From contig CANTUV010000010.1 of assembly GCA_947685225.1 (NCBI GenBank), forward strand, positions 6,696,001 to 6,760,000: DNA of 64,000 nt, read 5' to 3'. Below the pieces are notes generated by a model. The model worked only from the letters and a program-made list of their open reading frames with translations, did not search any database and was not told the origin of the DNA. The translations under genes were made by a program, and so were the position numbers. Below, in pieces: positions 11,369 to 23,560 of the stretch; within the stretch, counting starts at the first letter, position 1, and every line of letters starts with the position of its first letter. The stretch comes from Garcia nutans. Taxonomy: Eukaryota; Streptophyta; Magnoliopsida; Malpighiales; Euphorbiaceae.

Positions 11369-12388
11369 ATGGCTTTGGAAAATATTTCAGTGATTTAAAA
11401 GCTGATGACCATAAATCTCCCTGACTGTAGCAACAGCGCACATCGTTCGCGACCCTAATAGCTGGACTCTTCCTCAATATTATTAAGATTTGAAATGAGA
11501 ATTTTTGAAAATACGAGAAATGAAAGAGAATAGGTTAAAACAATCAATCTAAAATATCTGGTACTAAAAATATAAATAATCATTCTTCATTATATTTAAA
11601 TTATTGATATTTTTATTATTTTTTCAATATAACATTATATTCTTAATTCTCCCCCTTAAGTGGTAACTGAAACAGTTAACACTTAGAATATATAATTTTA
11701 ATATTTTTCCTGAATGATCGGATTATTAGGACAATCGATGAAAGAATTCACAATCAATTATATAATCAGACTGGAATGAATATCGGACAACCAGTGAATC
11801 AACTAGGTTGGAATAAACACCAAACAATCAATGAAAGATAATCGAACCGGAATAAATATCGGACAACTGGTAAAACAACGCAACGAAATAACTACTCTGA
11901 TATCATATTAAGATTTAGAATGATAGTTTTTTGACATATGAGAAATGAAAGAGAATAAATTAGGACAATCAATTCAAAATGCCTAACACTAGACATATAA
12001 GCAATTATTTTTCATCAAATTTAAGTTGTTGATGTTTTTATTAATTTTTTTGAGATTATATTTTCAATATATATGGCTACAGATATGAAAAATGGTCTGT
12101 TTCTAGGCAGTTCTTCATCGGGGACGGGCTCATTAATAGTTTGTACTTCTTTTTTCCTTTTCAATGTTCAATGAATTAATTAATTAATTTCAATCTCAAT
12201 GTTAAATGGATTAATCTGATTTTATTTTATTTTTATTTTTTTTGGTGTTGATTTATATCTAAATATTTAAATTTGGAAATGTAGTTTTGGAGTACTACCC
12301 AGAAGAACACAACTTTCTGGAAGTGCAGGAGGAAGACTTCATGTCATGCAATACAGCATCCCCAATTTCAAGTAAAAATTTCTCATGA
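11369..12388 (+). pseudogene. Phytocyanin (blue copper-type) pseudogene fragment
   Basis: Phytocyanins are small secreted or GPI-anchored plant cupredoxins. Remnants here read LTVATAHIVRDPNSWTLPQ (about 11421-11477), then after an insertion YGYRYEKWSVSRQFFIGDGLI (about 12072-12134), an intron-like gap, and LEYYPEEHNFLEVQEEDF followed by SCNTASPISS (12286-12376). The order and spacing match the family: N-terminal strand, W..SR.FF.GD, the first copper-ligand His in EEHN, then the disulfide Cys. The signal peptide after the ATG at 11369 is out of frame with upstream stops. The C-terminal half, with the remaining copper ligands, is missing, and reading stops at 12386. A retroelement (11481-12065) interrupts exon 1. 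It is clearly non-functional. The subfamily is not resolved. Confidence 0.75.
11481..12065 (-). mobile_element. TRIM-like small retroelement inside the phytocyanin exon
   Basis: Two diverged direct repeats of about 160-167 bp (11481 to about 11647 and 11906 to about 12065) bracket a 258-bp interior with no coding capacity. In the minus orientation, TGATATCAGAG at 11895-11905 directly abuts the right repeat and resembles a methionine-tRNA primer-binding site (TGGTATCAGAG). A purine tract TAAGGGGGAG at about 11649-11659 abuts the left repeat. A 5-bp direct repeat AATAT flanks the element (11476-11480 and 12066-12070). This is the layout of a terminal-repeat retrotransposon in miniature. Confidence 0.75.
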
Positions 12389-12427
12389 AATAAGAATTAT
12401 ATATTTTCTAGCTAGAAAAGTGATGAT

Positions 12428-13120
12428 TAGGGCTGCAATCGAGCCGAGCCGAGCCGAGCTTTGGATAGCTCAAACTCGGCTCATTATAAAATAGTCGAGT
12501 TCGAATTCGAACTCGAATCGAGCCCGAGCCGAGCCCGAACTTGTATCGAGCCAACTCATATATCATGTATCTCGAGCTTTAACTCTAGCTTAATTTAAAT
12601 AAATTTAACAAACTCAATAAACTTATTTTTATTTTTATTTTTCATTCACTTTTTCTAAATTTTCATAAAAGATATACTAAAATTTATATTTTTATAAAAG
12701 ATAAATAATATAATTATATATTAACAAAAATAAAATATTATATTATTATAATTTTATATTTTACTATAAATTACTAATCTATTTTATATTATATATTATT
12801 TAATTTATTTATCATATATACCATATATTAATAAATTATATAAATTAAGTTAGTCAAAAAATTAATATATTCACATACATAGTTTAATATATATAAATTA
12901 AATTATATATATTTTTAATCCAATACACTAAATAAGCTACCTTACGAGCTTAACTCACGAGTTTTTTAAATGAGCTAGCTCGCAAACTAACGAGCCGAGT
13001 ATTTCATAGCTTGAGCTTGGCTCATTTAACAAATGAGCAGTTCGAGCTCGAGCCTGAATGAGCTTTTACTGAACCGAAACCCAAACCGAGCTCGAGTAGC
13101 TTGACTCATTTACGGCCCTA
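12428..13120. mobile_element. Non-autonomous hAT-type DNA transposon
   Basis: A 693-bp element with imperfect terminal inverted repeats starting TAGGGCTGCAATCGAGCC and ending GACTCATTTACGGCCCTA. It is flanked by a perfect 8-bp duplication GTGATGAT (12420-12427 and 13121-13128), diagnostic of hAT. The ends are packed with GAGCC, GAGCTCG and TCGAACTCG motifs in both orientations, while the core is extremely AT-rich. There is no transposase. Confidence 0.88.
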
Positions 13121-13128
13121 GTGATGAT

Positions 13129-14200
13129 AAAAGAAAAAAACTACTGTCTTCGTAAATTAAAGATGAGGACGTGCAGTAGGTATACTTATAACATTGTTCA
13201 GAATAAGCCCAATTCCTACTGGGCCGTCTTTGAAAACCTTGCTTATTATTAAAGCCTACCATCTAAATGAATAAAAGATAAAGTTACATTATGCATCACT
13301 TTTTTAATTTTTTAAATATTTTTAATTTTTTAATTTTTTTAAAATTTAATTGAAAATATATTGAACGTATACATTTAATATCCTTCTAATATATTACATA
13401 TATATTTAGATGTATACCTCTTTTAGTGGTATTTTGAAATTTAAAAATATCTTTATTTTAAATTGTTTGAGCTAAATTGAAAATATTGAAGCTTTTCTAA
13501 AAGGTTGGGCTTCCAGTATAGGCCCCTAAAAAGTCTATAAGGACAAAGGATGGAGTAACATAGGCTTGTTTGTCATTGTAAACACTGAATAAGCTCCAAG
13601 AATTCCATTATTATATATTATATCAGTTATCAAAGTTTGATTAAAGTCATAGTAAGTTGTTAGAGTGTCTTCGCTCTTCTTCGTATATAAATTGTATGCT
13701 ATAAAACACTTCTTACGCAAATAATATTCTTTTTCTTTTTTACTCGATCCGTCTCCCTTAATCAATTTTTACGCCTTTCCATACTTGTGTTTATTAGTGT
13801 TTCCTGTTCAAACGGGTTGGGTCATCTATGTCAGCGGGCTGCCCATTTCTCAGGTCCTGTCAAACCGGCCGGAAGAATTTCATGGCTTCGGCTTGGTCCG
13901 ACTCAAAATTTTATATTTATTCTTATCCGACCGACCATACTGGGTCAAATAAGCTTGATAATAAAAATCTGAAAATATAATATAATTCAATAATCTCTCT
14001 TTATTCATCATTTTCATAGATAAAAAAAATAATAAATTTACATTAAGAAAATTAAAAATTATGACTGTCACTTAAAATAAAAGCGAATCGTATAATTTAT
14101 TTTTAAAGATTTTGTAAAAAGTGTTAAATTGTATTTTTTTTTTCTCATTAACGGTCAAATTTTATTCCGTTGCGAATAATATTATCTCATATATCACGAC
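13129..14200. other. Intergenic DNA upstream of the patatin-like gene
   Basis: AT-rich with a short higher-GC segment at 13800-13930 that I could not assign. The part nearest 14200 presumably holds the promoter of the downstream gene. No clear TATA position was settled. Confidence 0.5.
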
Positions 14201-14286
14201 CCCTCACTCCTAGTTTTAACTCTTAGAAGCACAGAGAGCCCACAGAGAGTAAGAGAAACTCATAACTCACACTCTCCGTCTCCATA

Positions 14287-14484
14287 ATGCCAGGGATGAA
14301 GAAATTGGGATTTTATTAGTTGTAGAGAGCAAAACTGAGAGTGCATTGTGTAGCCATTAATGCTTCTCAGCTACAAAGCCTGAGAGAGAGAGAGCGGGCT
14401 TTCACTTTTTTCATGGTTATTAACACACTTAGAGAGGCTCCTAATACCTTGCAGTTTTCAGAAGGTTCAAATGGACCTCAGTAA
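14287..14484 (+). promoter_or_regulatory. Three upstream ORFs in the presumed 5' leader of the patatin-like gene
   Basis: Short ORFs precede the main start: 14287-14319 (10 codons), 14360-14383 (7 codons) and 14413-14484 (23 codons). The third overlaps the main ATG at 14471 in another frame, a layout that usually lowers translation of the main ORF. It matters only if transcription starts upstream of about 14280, which cannot be seen here. The leader also has a GA repeat near 14380-14395. Confidence 0.45.
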
Positions 14485-15789
14485 GGTAACGCTAGAGATC
14501 TTTTCCAAACTTGAGCAGAAATGGCTCTCCCACTGTGAAAACTCTAAGAAAACGAGAATTCTTAGTATTGATGGCGGTGGAACCACCGGCATTGTCTCCG
14601 GTGCTGCTCTAATTCACCTCGAGGACCAGATCCGCCTCAAAGTCGGTGATCCTCAAGCTCGAATCGCTGATTTCTTTGACATCATTGTCGGCACTGGCAT
14701 TGGTGCTCTCGTCGCCGCTATGCTCACTGCTGATAACGGCTCTGGTCATCCTCTCTACACTGCTAGAGACGCTGTCGCATTCATAGCTGAGAAAAACTCC
14801 CAGCTCTTCAAGGTCAAGCTCGCTGGATTCCTCCGCCGACGGATAAGATTCTCCGGCGAGAGTATGGACAAGACTTTGAAGGAAGCATTGAGGCGAGACG
14901 ACGGAGAGATCTTGACCTTGAAGAACACGTGTAAGCCTCTTCTCATCCCTTGCTTTGATCTAAATAGCTCTGCTCCATTTGTTTTCTCCCGAGCCGACGC
15001 GTCCGAGTCGTCGAGTTTTAACTTCGATCTCTGGAAAGTCTGCCGCGCCACACTAGCCACGCCGAGCCTCTTTAAGCCATTTAATCTGAGCTCCGTCGAC
15101 GGAAAGACCTCTTGTTGCGCTATTGACGGTGGACTAGTGATGAACAATCCGACGGCTGCGGTAGTTACCCACGTGCTGCACAACAAGCGAGATTTTCCGT
15201 CAGTTAACGGGGTGGAGGATTTGTGTGTTCTATCCTTAGGTAACGGTCCATTGAGTGGATCGTTAAGTGAGAAGAATCTCCGCCATAACGGCAAGTGCTC
15301 GACTTCGTCAGTGGTTGATATTGTGCTTGACGGAGTTTCGGAAACTGTAGACCAGATGTTGGGTAACGCCTTTTCTTGGAACCGTTCAGATTACGTCAGA
15401 ATCCAGGTATGAAAAAATTTTTGTTTGGATTTCTCGTTCTTGTTTGGCTGCTTAGAAAATTTATCCCAAATCCATCTAAACAATTATAATCTCCACAGTC
15501 AATCTGGATTTTACATTTCTGTTTATTTGGTGGTGATTAACGGCATGAAATGTGTGTATAGGCAAACGGATTGCCAGGCGATGAACTAGTGGGCCCGCGA
15601 GTGGAAAACCAAGTGTTAAAGGAAATAGGAGTAGAGTCGCTGCCGTTTGGCGGGAAACGGTTATTGACGGAGACGAACGGGCAAAGAATCGAGAGCTTCG
15701 TGCAACGACTCGTTGCTTCAGGAAGGAGTAGCTTGCGTCCTAGTCCCTGCAAGGATTCCGCCGTTAGCCCTCTAGCTAATGGCCGTTAA
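14471..15789 (+). CDS. PLP9: Patatin-like protein, pPLAIII class (PLP9-type)
   Basis: A patatin-related lipid acyl hydrolase homologue of 387 residues in two exons (14471-15406 and 15562-15789) with a GT-AG intron of 155 bp. Visible motifs are the oxyanion-hole loop DGGGTTG (residues 34-40), GTGIG (74-78) at the nucleophile elbow, and DGG (219-221) at the catalytic Asp. The elbow has Gly in place of the usual Ser of GXSXG. This GXGXG form is the known hallmark of the plant pPLAIII group, whose members still affect membrane lipids and cell elongation in Arabidopsis. The short N-terminus and total length fit the PLP9/pPLAIII-delta branch better than the longer PLP6-8 proteins. Codon use is GC-richer than the surroundings. 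Start choice: the first long-frame ATG, with family-typical spacing to DGGG. The class is certain, the exact paralogue likely. Confidence 0.93.
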
Positions 15790-16586
15790 CTAGTTTCGGC
15801 TGTAAAAAAAAAAACACTTAATTTCTGTTTTAACCCTTTCTAACCAGTGTAGGGGTTTACTTAACCATCTGCGTTTGGGTAGAACTAGCTAATAATAATA
15901 ATAACCGTTTTAGACCATTCCACCTCTCTTTTTCTTCTATAGTTAAATAAATAAATTGATTAGGTGTTCCTTTGACTGAGGACAAATTAATTAATTTGCA
16001 AATGCGATAAAAAGTTTAATTAAATAAACAAATAATATCATCACAAGCCACGTATTAATGGGGCTTATGGGCTTTCGTCTTCCATGTTTGAGGGTTGCCA
16101 GCTGTTGTGTGAAAATAAAAGAAACGTAAAATGTCGTTTGTATCGTTGAAAAACCCAAAAAACACACACGCACGCACATATATTGCAGAAAAGGAATTTT
16201 AGCTTGATTACCATTAGCAGTATGATATAGGACGATTTAATTTTTATTTATTTTCACTTTATTTTTTATGATATAATTTTTTATAATTATTTCATAATTT
16301 AAAAATTATAATTTTTTAAATATTAATTAAATAATTTTTCATAATTTTATAATTTTATCTTTTAAAAATATTCAAAATAAGTTCTTCAAAATTCATATAA
16401 GTGCTAATAGATAATTTTTTATTTTTATAACATATTAAATTTTTTAAAATATTATTAAATTAAATAAAATATTTTTTACTTAACTATACTATATTATTTT
16501 TTTAATTATTATAAATATTATTTTCCATGGCAGGGTAGAGTAAATATGGGATCCAACTGGAGGCAGTATAGGCAATAAGGCAAATT

Positions 16587-16624
<38 letters not shown>

Positions 16625-18868
16625 CCTGAAATTATCTCCAGCTAAAATTATAAAAAATATAAATTTAAACATTTATCAGATTCAAAACTAAATATTAATA
16701 CATATAATATATATATGTATGCATATGATATCGCATATATATAATCAACCCCACCCAAAACGGAAATGCTTATTAGTAAATGGTAATCCCTCAAATCTCT
16801 TTTATTATTTGTATGGTTGCAAGTACAAGCAGTAGCATACTCAAGGAAATGGAATCAAATTCCGTTATTAGGCGTTGAGAAAGTGACTCTACTGTTATCA
16901 ATATATAAATTCTCTATTTTAAACACTAATAAAAGCATTAGATGGAGTAGACATGGGGAAAAAATTACTAATTAATTAATCAATACAACAGTATCCTTCT
17001 AATTAATTAATTTTGATGCACAAAATTTACATGCCTCAGTTCAACAATAAGAATTGAATTATTTATAACTGAATATTAATGAAATTTGAATTTGAATTGT
17101 AATTGTAATTTATTCCCAGATTTTATCTTTATAAATACCATCTTACTAAATTTGAAAGAACTAAAATATGATGATTTAATTTATATCTTCACTCTCTTGA
17201 ATACATGCATTTGTGTTTCATAATTTCAAAAAAATCATATTATATAAACAATAATTTATATTTATATTTATATTTTTTTTGCTATTCCCATTAATTAATT
17301 AATTGATTGAGAAATAAATTGTATTATTATGAATTAGCTAGATTTTTTACAGACAATTCATAAATAAGAAAATCTTTTTACTCATAATAAAAAATAATCA
17401 AATTTTATTTACCAAATGACTTAATGATAAATATTATGTGAGTTTGGTGAGCGAAACTGGATTAATTTTTCATGTAGTAGCTTTTGGCATGAGAAGAAAA
17501 AAAAGGCCATTGCTTTGCTTCTTTCTAACTTCATGATTAACTAAAAATTTATACCATAAATCATGAATTTTTTTTTCATAAGCTTGAGAGAAGGAGTACA
17601 TGTTAGGTAGAATTGATTATATAAACATATATAGATATACTATCTTCACCATGCACATTAATTATGTTTAATGGAGTTGATAAAGACATTAAGTAAGAGA
17701 ATGTCAGCAGAGGTTGAAGAAAGTGTTGTTTTCAGTTGCTGGAAAAGGTCCAAAGAGTAGCTTAATTAGCCAACCTGGTTGATGTGGACTTGTTCCTCTC
17801 ACTATATAGTTTTTCCTATGCTTTTTTTTACCAGCAATTACTTTTGGCTTTAATGGGAAAATTAGAGTAAATTAAGGGAAATTGGGGAAATAGGAGATGT
17901 TATGCTGGGGCACCGCATTTTTCCAATTTTTGCGATGGATTTATGCCCAAGCAAACTTGCCTAAACAACGTTAACACAATGAGAAGGGTGGAGGGGACCT
18001 AAACCATTTTTAGCATTTTTGAAATTTTATTTATTTATTTATTTATTTGAATTGAAATATATTATTCACTCAAAGTGATTTTAAAATGTAAAATATGTGG
18101 TGGAAAATTCACCCTCACTTGTTATGACATACGAAAATACAGCCATTTTAGTTAATAGATGAATACACTGATTTATTACATAAAAATTCACTTAAAATGT
18201 TTCATTCTTATTTGATATATCATTCATGCAAGCAGAATAAATTTAAGAAGTTATTGAAAAGAGAAAATTTTCATTTTTTTTAAAATGAGTGTTATTTTTT
18301 CCTCACTCAATCCTTTGATATTTCATTCGGTTTAATTTAACAATGTCCCTTCTCCAGGATTCTAATAAAAGGATCTAAATTACAGAAGATATTGAAAATC
18401 TATGATATTATAATATATATATATATATATATATCTTTCAAAATTCCTTATTGATGATTTTTATTTTTTAATAAAACTAAAGTTATAAGAGCCTATTAAT
18501 ATATGTAAATAATCAAATAATTTAAGAAGATATTAATTATTTATTCTTATAATATAATTATAAAATTTAATTACTATGGAATTATTCATTGCCAATTTGG
18601 ATGTAATATTACTTCCCCCGTTAGAATTTTGTATTTGTGTTAAAAAAAAAATGAACTTTGAATCAACTTTAGAACAATTATAAATATATGGGTAATTTTT
18701 TTATAGTATATTTAGTTTTTACAAGATGATGAAGTGATGATAGCAAAGCATATTTGTTTATGTTGGTAGGATAGTAGACATAACCATATGTTCCTCACAA
18801 GGAACAAGCCGATGCCCATACTGTTAATTATATTTTTCATCAAGTATTTTATGTAATTTAGGAGAATC
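15790..18868. other. AT-rich intergenic DNA with microsatellites
   Basis: The 3' flank of the patatin-like gene, then AT-rich spacer. An (AT)n microsatellite lies at 16589-16622 and a (TA)n run near 18413-18433. I see no coding exon, RNA gene or paired transposon ends. Confidence 0.6.
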
Positions 18869-21800
18869 CTATAAATTAATTCCAGTACTCATTTCGGTTG
18901 CATGGTACATAGGACAGTAGGATAATAATAATATTTTGAAAGTTTTTATTTTATCGAGAAAATAGAAATCTATTAATACCGTAAAGAAAAACATACAGAG
19001 AGAGTTTATATGAACAAAGACATAAAAACAAAAAATAAACAATAATAATAAAAAAGAAAAAAAAACATCAGATAAAGAACCAAATAGAAAATACCTAGTG
19101 TGAATAATTATAAGTAGTAGACTTCCAACTAACTCAATAAATATATTATAAAGTAGACTTCTAACAAACTCAAATATAAACATATAAGTAGTAGTTGATC
19201 GACGTTTATCTAAATCACCTAAGTTAGGTACCTCTATTTTTTATCTCGAAAATGGTTAGTGAATTCTCATGATAAATAAATAATCAAAACAATAATTCTC
19301 CACATTGACTATTTTTCTATTCACGATTTGCAAATCTTCTTTCAAAATGAACTATTATAAGTAGTATTTTCAAATACGCTGTGAAATGCTCATCTTCAAT
19401 TTTTTAAAATATTGATCAAGCCTAAACAATGGTTAAACTTGACAATTGTCATCACTTTTGTCAATATGTTTACGAAATTGTCAGTAGTCTAAATTTTTTG
19501 AAGTAATACTTTACATTCCTCTAGAATCTCCATACAAAGTGATACCGAATATTAATGTACTTCGTCCTTACATGATAAACTTGGTTCTTTGCTAAATGAA
19601 TAACACTTTAACTATTACAGTGCACTTCGATGTATTTTTGTCTAATTTTCAGTTCACCAATCAAGCCTAGAAGCCAAATTACTTCTTTAATAGCCTCTGA
19701 TACTACCATGTACTCTACTTCTATCGTTGATAAGGTAAATGTTGACTGTAAAGTAGACTTTCAACTAATTGGTCCTTTATCAAGTATAAACACATAACCA
19801 GTAGTTAATTGACGTTTATCCAAATTACCAGTATAATCAGAATCACAGTATCCAACTATACATTGACCATATTTCTCATCTTGCTCAAATATCAAACCAA
19901 CATCTACGGTATTCAGAATATACCATAAAATTCATTTCACAGTTTGCTAATGCTCCTTACCAGGATAATACATGTACCCGCTTATAACTTTAACTGCTTA
20001 TGAAATATATGGCCTTGTATACACTATAACATACATTAAGCTATCAAAAGTATTTGCATTATGGAACATTTGACATGTACTCTTATTCCGCTTTATTTTT
20101 AGGAGACGAAGATGCACTGAGCTTCAAATGAGGTGTAGGTGGTATACTAAAAAGTTTTGACTTTTTATTCAGGCCAAAACGTTGTAGTATCTTCTTCAAA
20201 TACTGTTTTTGATTCAAACAAAGCTTCCCTCTCTTCCTATCTCTGCATATCTACATCCCTAAAATTTTCTTAGCTTCACTCAAGGCTTTCATTTCAAACT
20301 CTTGATTTAACTAAACCTCCAACTTCTCAATTTTTCCTTAAATCTTTGAAGTTATCAGCATATCATCAACATACAATAGAAAATATATGAAAGATTCATC
20401 TTATAGCTTGCGCAAATATACACAGTAATCGTATTTGCTCCTTGTGTACTTGTGTCTCATCATAAAACTTTTAAATTGCTTGTACCACTACCTTGGAGAT
20501 TGTTTCAATCCGTACAATGATTTTTTCAATTTGTACACCCTTTTTTTTGTTAGCAATCTCTAGCCCTTCTGGCTGAGTCATATAGATTTTCTCATCTAAG
20601 TCGCCAAGTAGAAATGCAGTTTTTACATCAAGTTGAACTAGTTTTAAATCTAATTGTGCTACCAAGGCCAATAAAATTCTAATGGAGAAATATTTAACAA
20701 CTGAAAAAAATACTTCATTATAATCAATTTTCTCCGTCTGAGCATAGCCTTTAGCTACCAACCTTGCCTTGTAGTAAACATCATTCTTATTAAAAAATTC
20801 TTCTTCCTTTGTATATACCCATTTACATCCAAATTATCTTCTTTTTCTTTGGTAAATTAGTTAGCTTCTATATCTGATTCTTTTCAAAGGACTGCATTTC
20901 ATTGTCTATGACTTTTCTCCACTTCTCATTTTCTAAACTTTGGACAACTTCACTATAAATATCAGGAATGCCATAATTTATAATTATGGATGCATAAGCC
21001 ACCATGTCATCAAATCAAGTAGGTTTGTGAATCTCACACTATAGACTACTTATTGCAATAGATTCTTATTGTTGTAGAGGCTCTTGTGTTAGAACATCTT
21101 CTTCATTTGACTCCACCTCTACCGTAAGAGTGTCTTCATCTATTTTATCATTTGTTACTGGGAGAACAATTATTCTTTTAAACTTCACCTGCTGCAGAGT
21201 ACCATCAGTCTGCTAAATAATTTTATTTGTTATTTTTTCAATACGGTAAACTAATAGAAGGTAATATCTCTGCTAAAAATTATATCATTTGTTTCTGGAC
21301 AACAAAGCTGAAATTTTTTCATACCAGTGGTGATCCCCATAAAGAGTGCTTTTTTTGCCTATGGATCTAACTTTGATTCCTTAACATGGTAGTATATAGT
21401 GAAACCAAGCACACATAAGGAATCATAATCAATAGCAGATTTTTCAGACCACATCTTTAATAGTATTTTACCACCAATAGCAAGCGATGGTGAGTAATTA
21501 ACGAGATGATATACATATATTATAGTCTCATCCCAAAATTATCTACCCAACCCAGCATTAAATAGCATATACTGAATTTCTCCATCAATATCCGGTTCAT
21601 GTGTTTTGTCACCTCATTCTGTTGTGATGTATCTCTAACTGTAAAGTATCTAACAATACCTTCATCTTGGCAAAATTTTAAAAAATGGATCACTTTTATA
21701 TTCTCCACTATTATCTGTGCAGAGACATTTGACTTTTTTATCCATTTGAGCTTCCACATTCTTTTTTCATATGAAAAAAACTCTCAACACTTCATCTTAG

Positions 21801-23540
21801 TCTTTATAGTATACACCTATACTCTCCGAGAGAAATCATTAATAAAAGTTATATAATAGTATTTTCCTTCCATTAAAGTTATCTTAGAATGATTCCATAC
21901 ATCAGAGTGAACATAGTCTAAGATATCCTTAGTATTATGAATTGCAGTACCAAACTTCACTCTAGTCTGTTTGCCTTTGAAATAATGCTTGCATAAATCT
22001 AACTTTTGGGGTTGTACTTCTTTCAATAATCCTTGATTTGATAATATTTTCAATGATTTATCGTCAGCATGCCCCAAGTACATATGTCATAACCTGGTTG
22101 CTTCCAACTCATAATCATTACTAGAAGTTATTATTGTTGTCTCAATAATTGCATTATCCTGATAGTAATATAAATTATTATTTTTCCTTATTCCTTTCAT
22201 TATTACAAGTGCACTAGAGATGATTTTCATTACTTCATCTGCTGCATTTGCAATGAAGCCCTTTGATTTTAGGACTTTTACAGAGGTGAAATTCTTTTTC
22301 AAACTCGGCATATATCATACATTTATCAGAGCCCTGATTGATCCATCATGATTTTTCAATTGGATTGAACCAATCCATTTTATGATACATGGACCATTCT
22401 TTACTGTGTAAACAATTGCACCTTCTAGTTCTTTAAAGTCAAATAACCAATCTCGATTGGAATACGTATGATGGCTACAACCTGGATCAAGTAGTCATTC
22501 GCTATAAGAGCTTATTGATGATACAATATTAGCTTATTGATGACACAACAGCTAATGAAAGTTCTGAGTCTTTATCATCATACTCAGCTACATTTGAATT
22601 TACGATAGCTTTTCCTTTATTAGATTTACTTTTATTTCTCAGCTTGAGGTAATCTATCTTCTAATGCTCTTTCTCTCGGCAAAAGACACATTCATCTTTA
22701 GTTGGTTTGAATTTTGATATTCTCTTCTTTTCTCTCTTCATACTTTGAGAGCGATATCTCATTATCAATACTTTTATTGCTCTACTTGAACTTCCTTTCT
22801 TGTCTGTCTTTTATAAATCATAACTGTATAATGCAACAGTAACTTCAGAGAGAGTCACTTTAACATTCCCATAGAGTAGAGTTATTTTAAGAAACTCAAA
22901 CTCCTCTAGAAGGGATCCCAACAATATCAAAGCCAAATCTTCATCTTCGAAAGTCACTTTCAATTTTACCAAATCAGCTATTAGCTGATTAAAATTGGTG
23001 ATGTATTTATTCATAGAAATACTAGGAATATAAGTGAAGCGAAACAATCTCTTCTTCATATGAAGCTTATTTTGACTACTATTCTTTAAGAATTTTTCCT
23101 TTAATGCCTTTTACAATTTACTTGTAGAAATTTTTTTTAAGAAGACATACTTTTGTTCTCTAAAAATATATGATCGAATTGTACCATATGCTACACTATT
23201 TATGGCTTTTTAATTTTTTTTATCGATATCTTTCGATTTTTTTTCTTCAATGATAATGTCTAGACCTTGCTAAAAGAGAAACTCCACTTTGCCACATGCC
23301 AAAATAACTCATACCATAAAAAATCTCTACTGTGAATCTAGTATTTGACATAGTAGTCATTGACCAAATTAATGAAGTGGATGTTGTCTCCTTTGTAGTG
23401 GATATTTCTTTGTCTACCATTTATGCTTTAAAAAATTATTTAATAGCTAACAAATGTAGAATATCAATAATTCAAGAAAATCTTTTTTGATGTGGAATAT
23501 CAAACTAAGCTGCAACCACAAAGCATACTAAAAAAACATT

Positions 23541-23553
23541 GGCTCTGATACCA
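23541..23553 (-). other. Primer-binding site (initiator Met tRNA)
   Basis: On the minus strand the site reads TGGTATCAGAGCC, the classic complement of the plant initiator methionine tRNA 3' end, seven bases inside the 5' LTR. Confidence 0.85.
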
Positions 23554-23560
23554 ATTATTA

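Noticed and set aside
14755..15294. 179-codon antisense frame within the patatin-like gene
   Set aside because: Shadow of the sense coding region in GC-rich codons; no family match.
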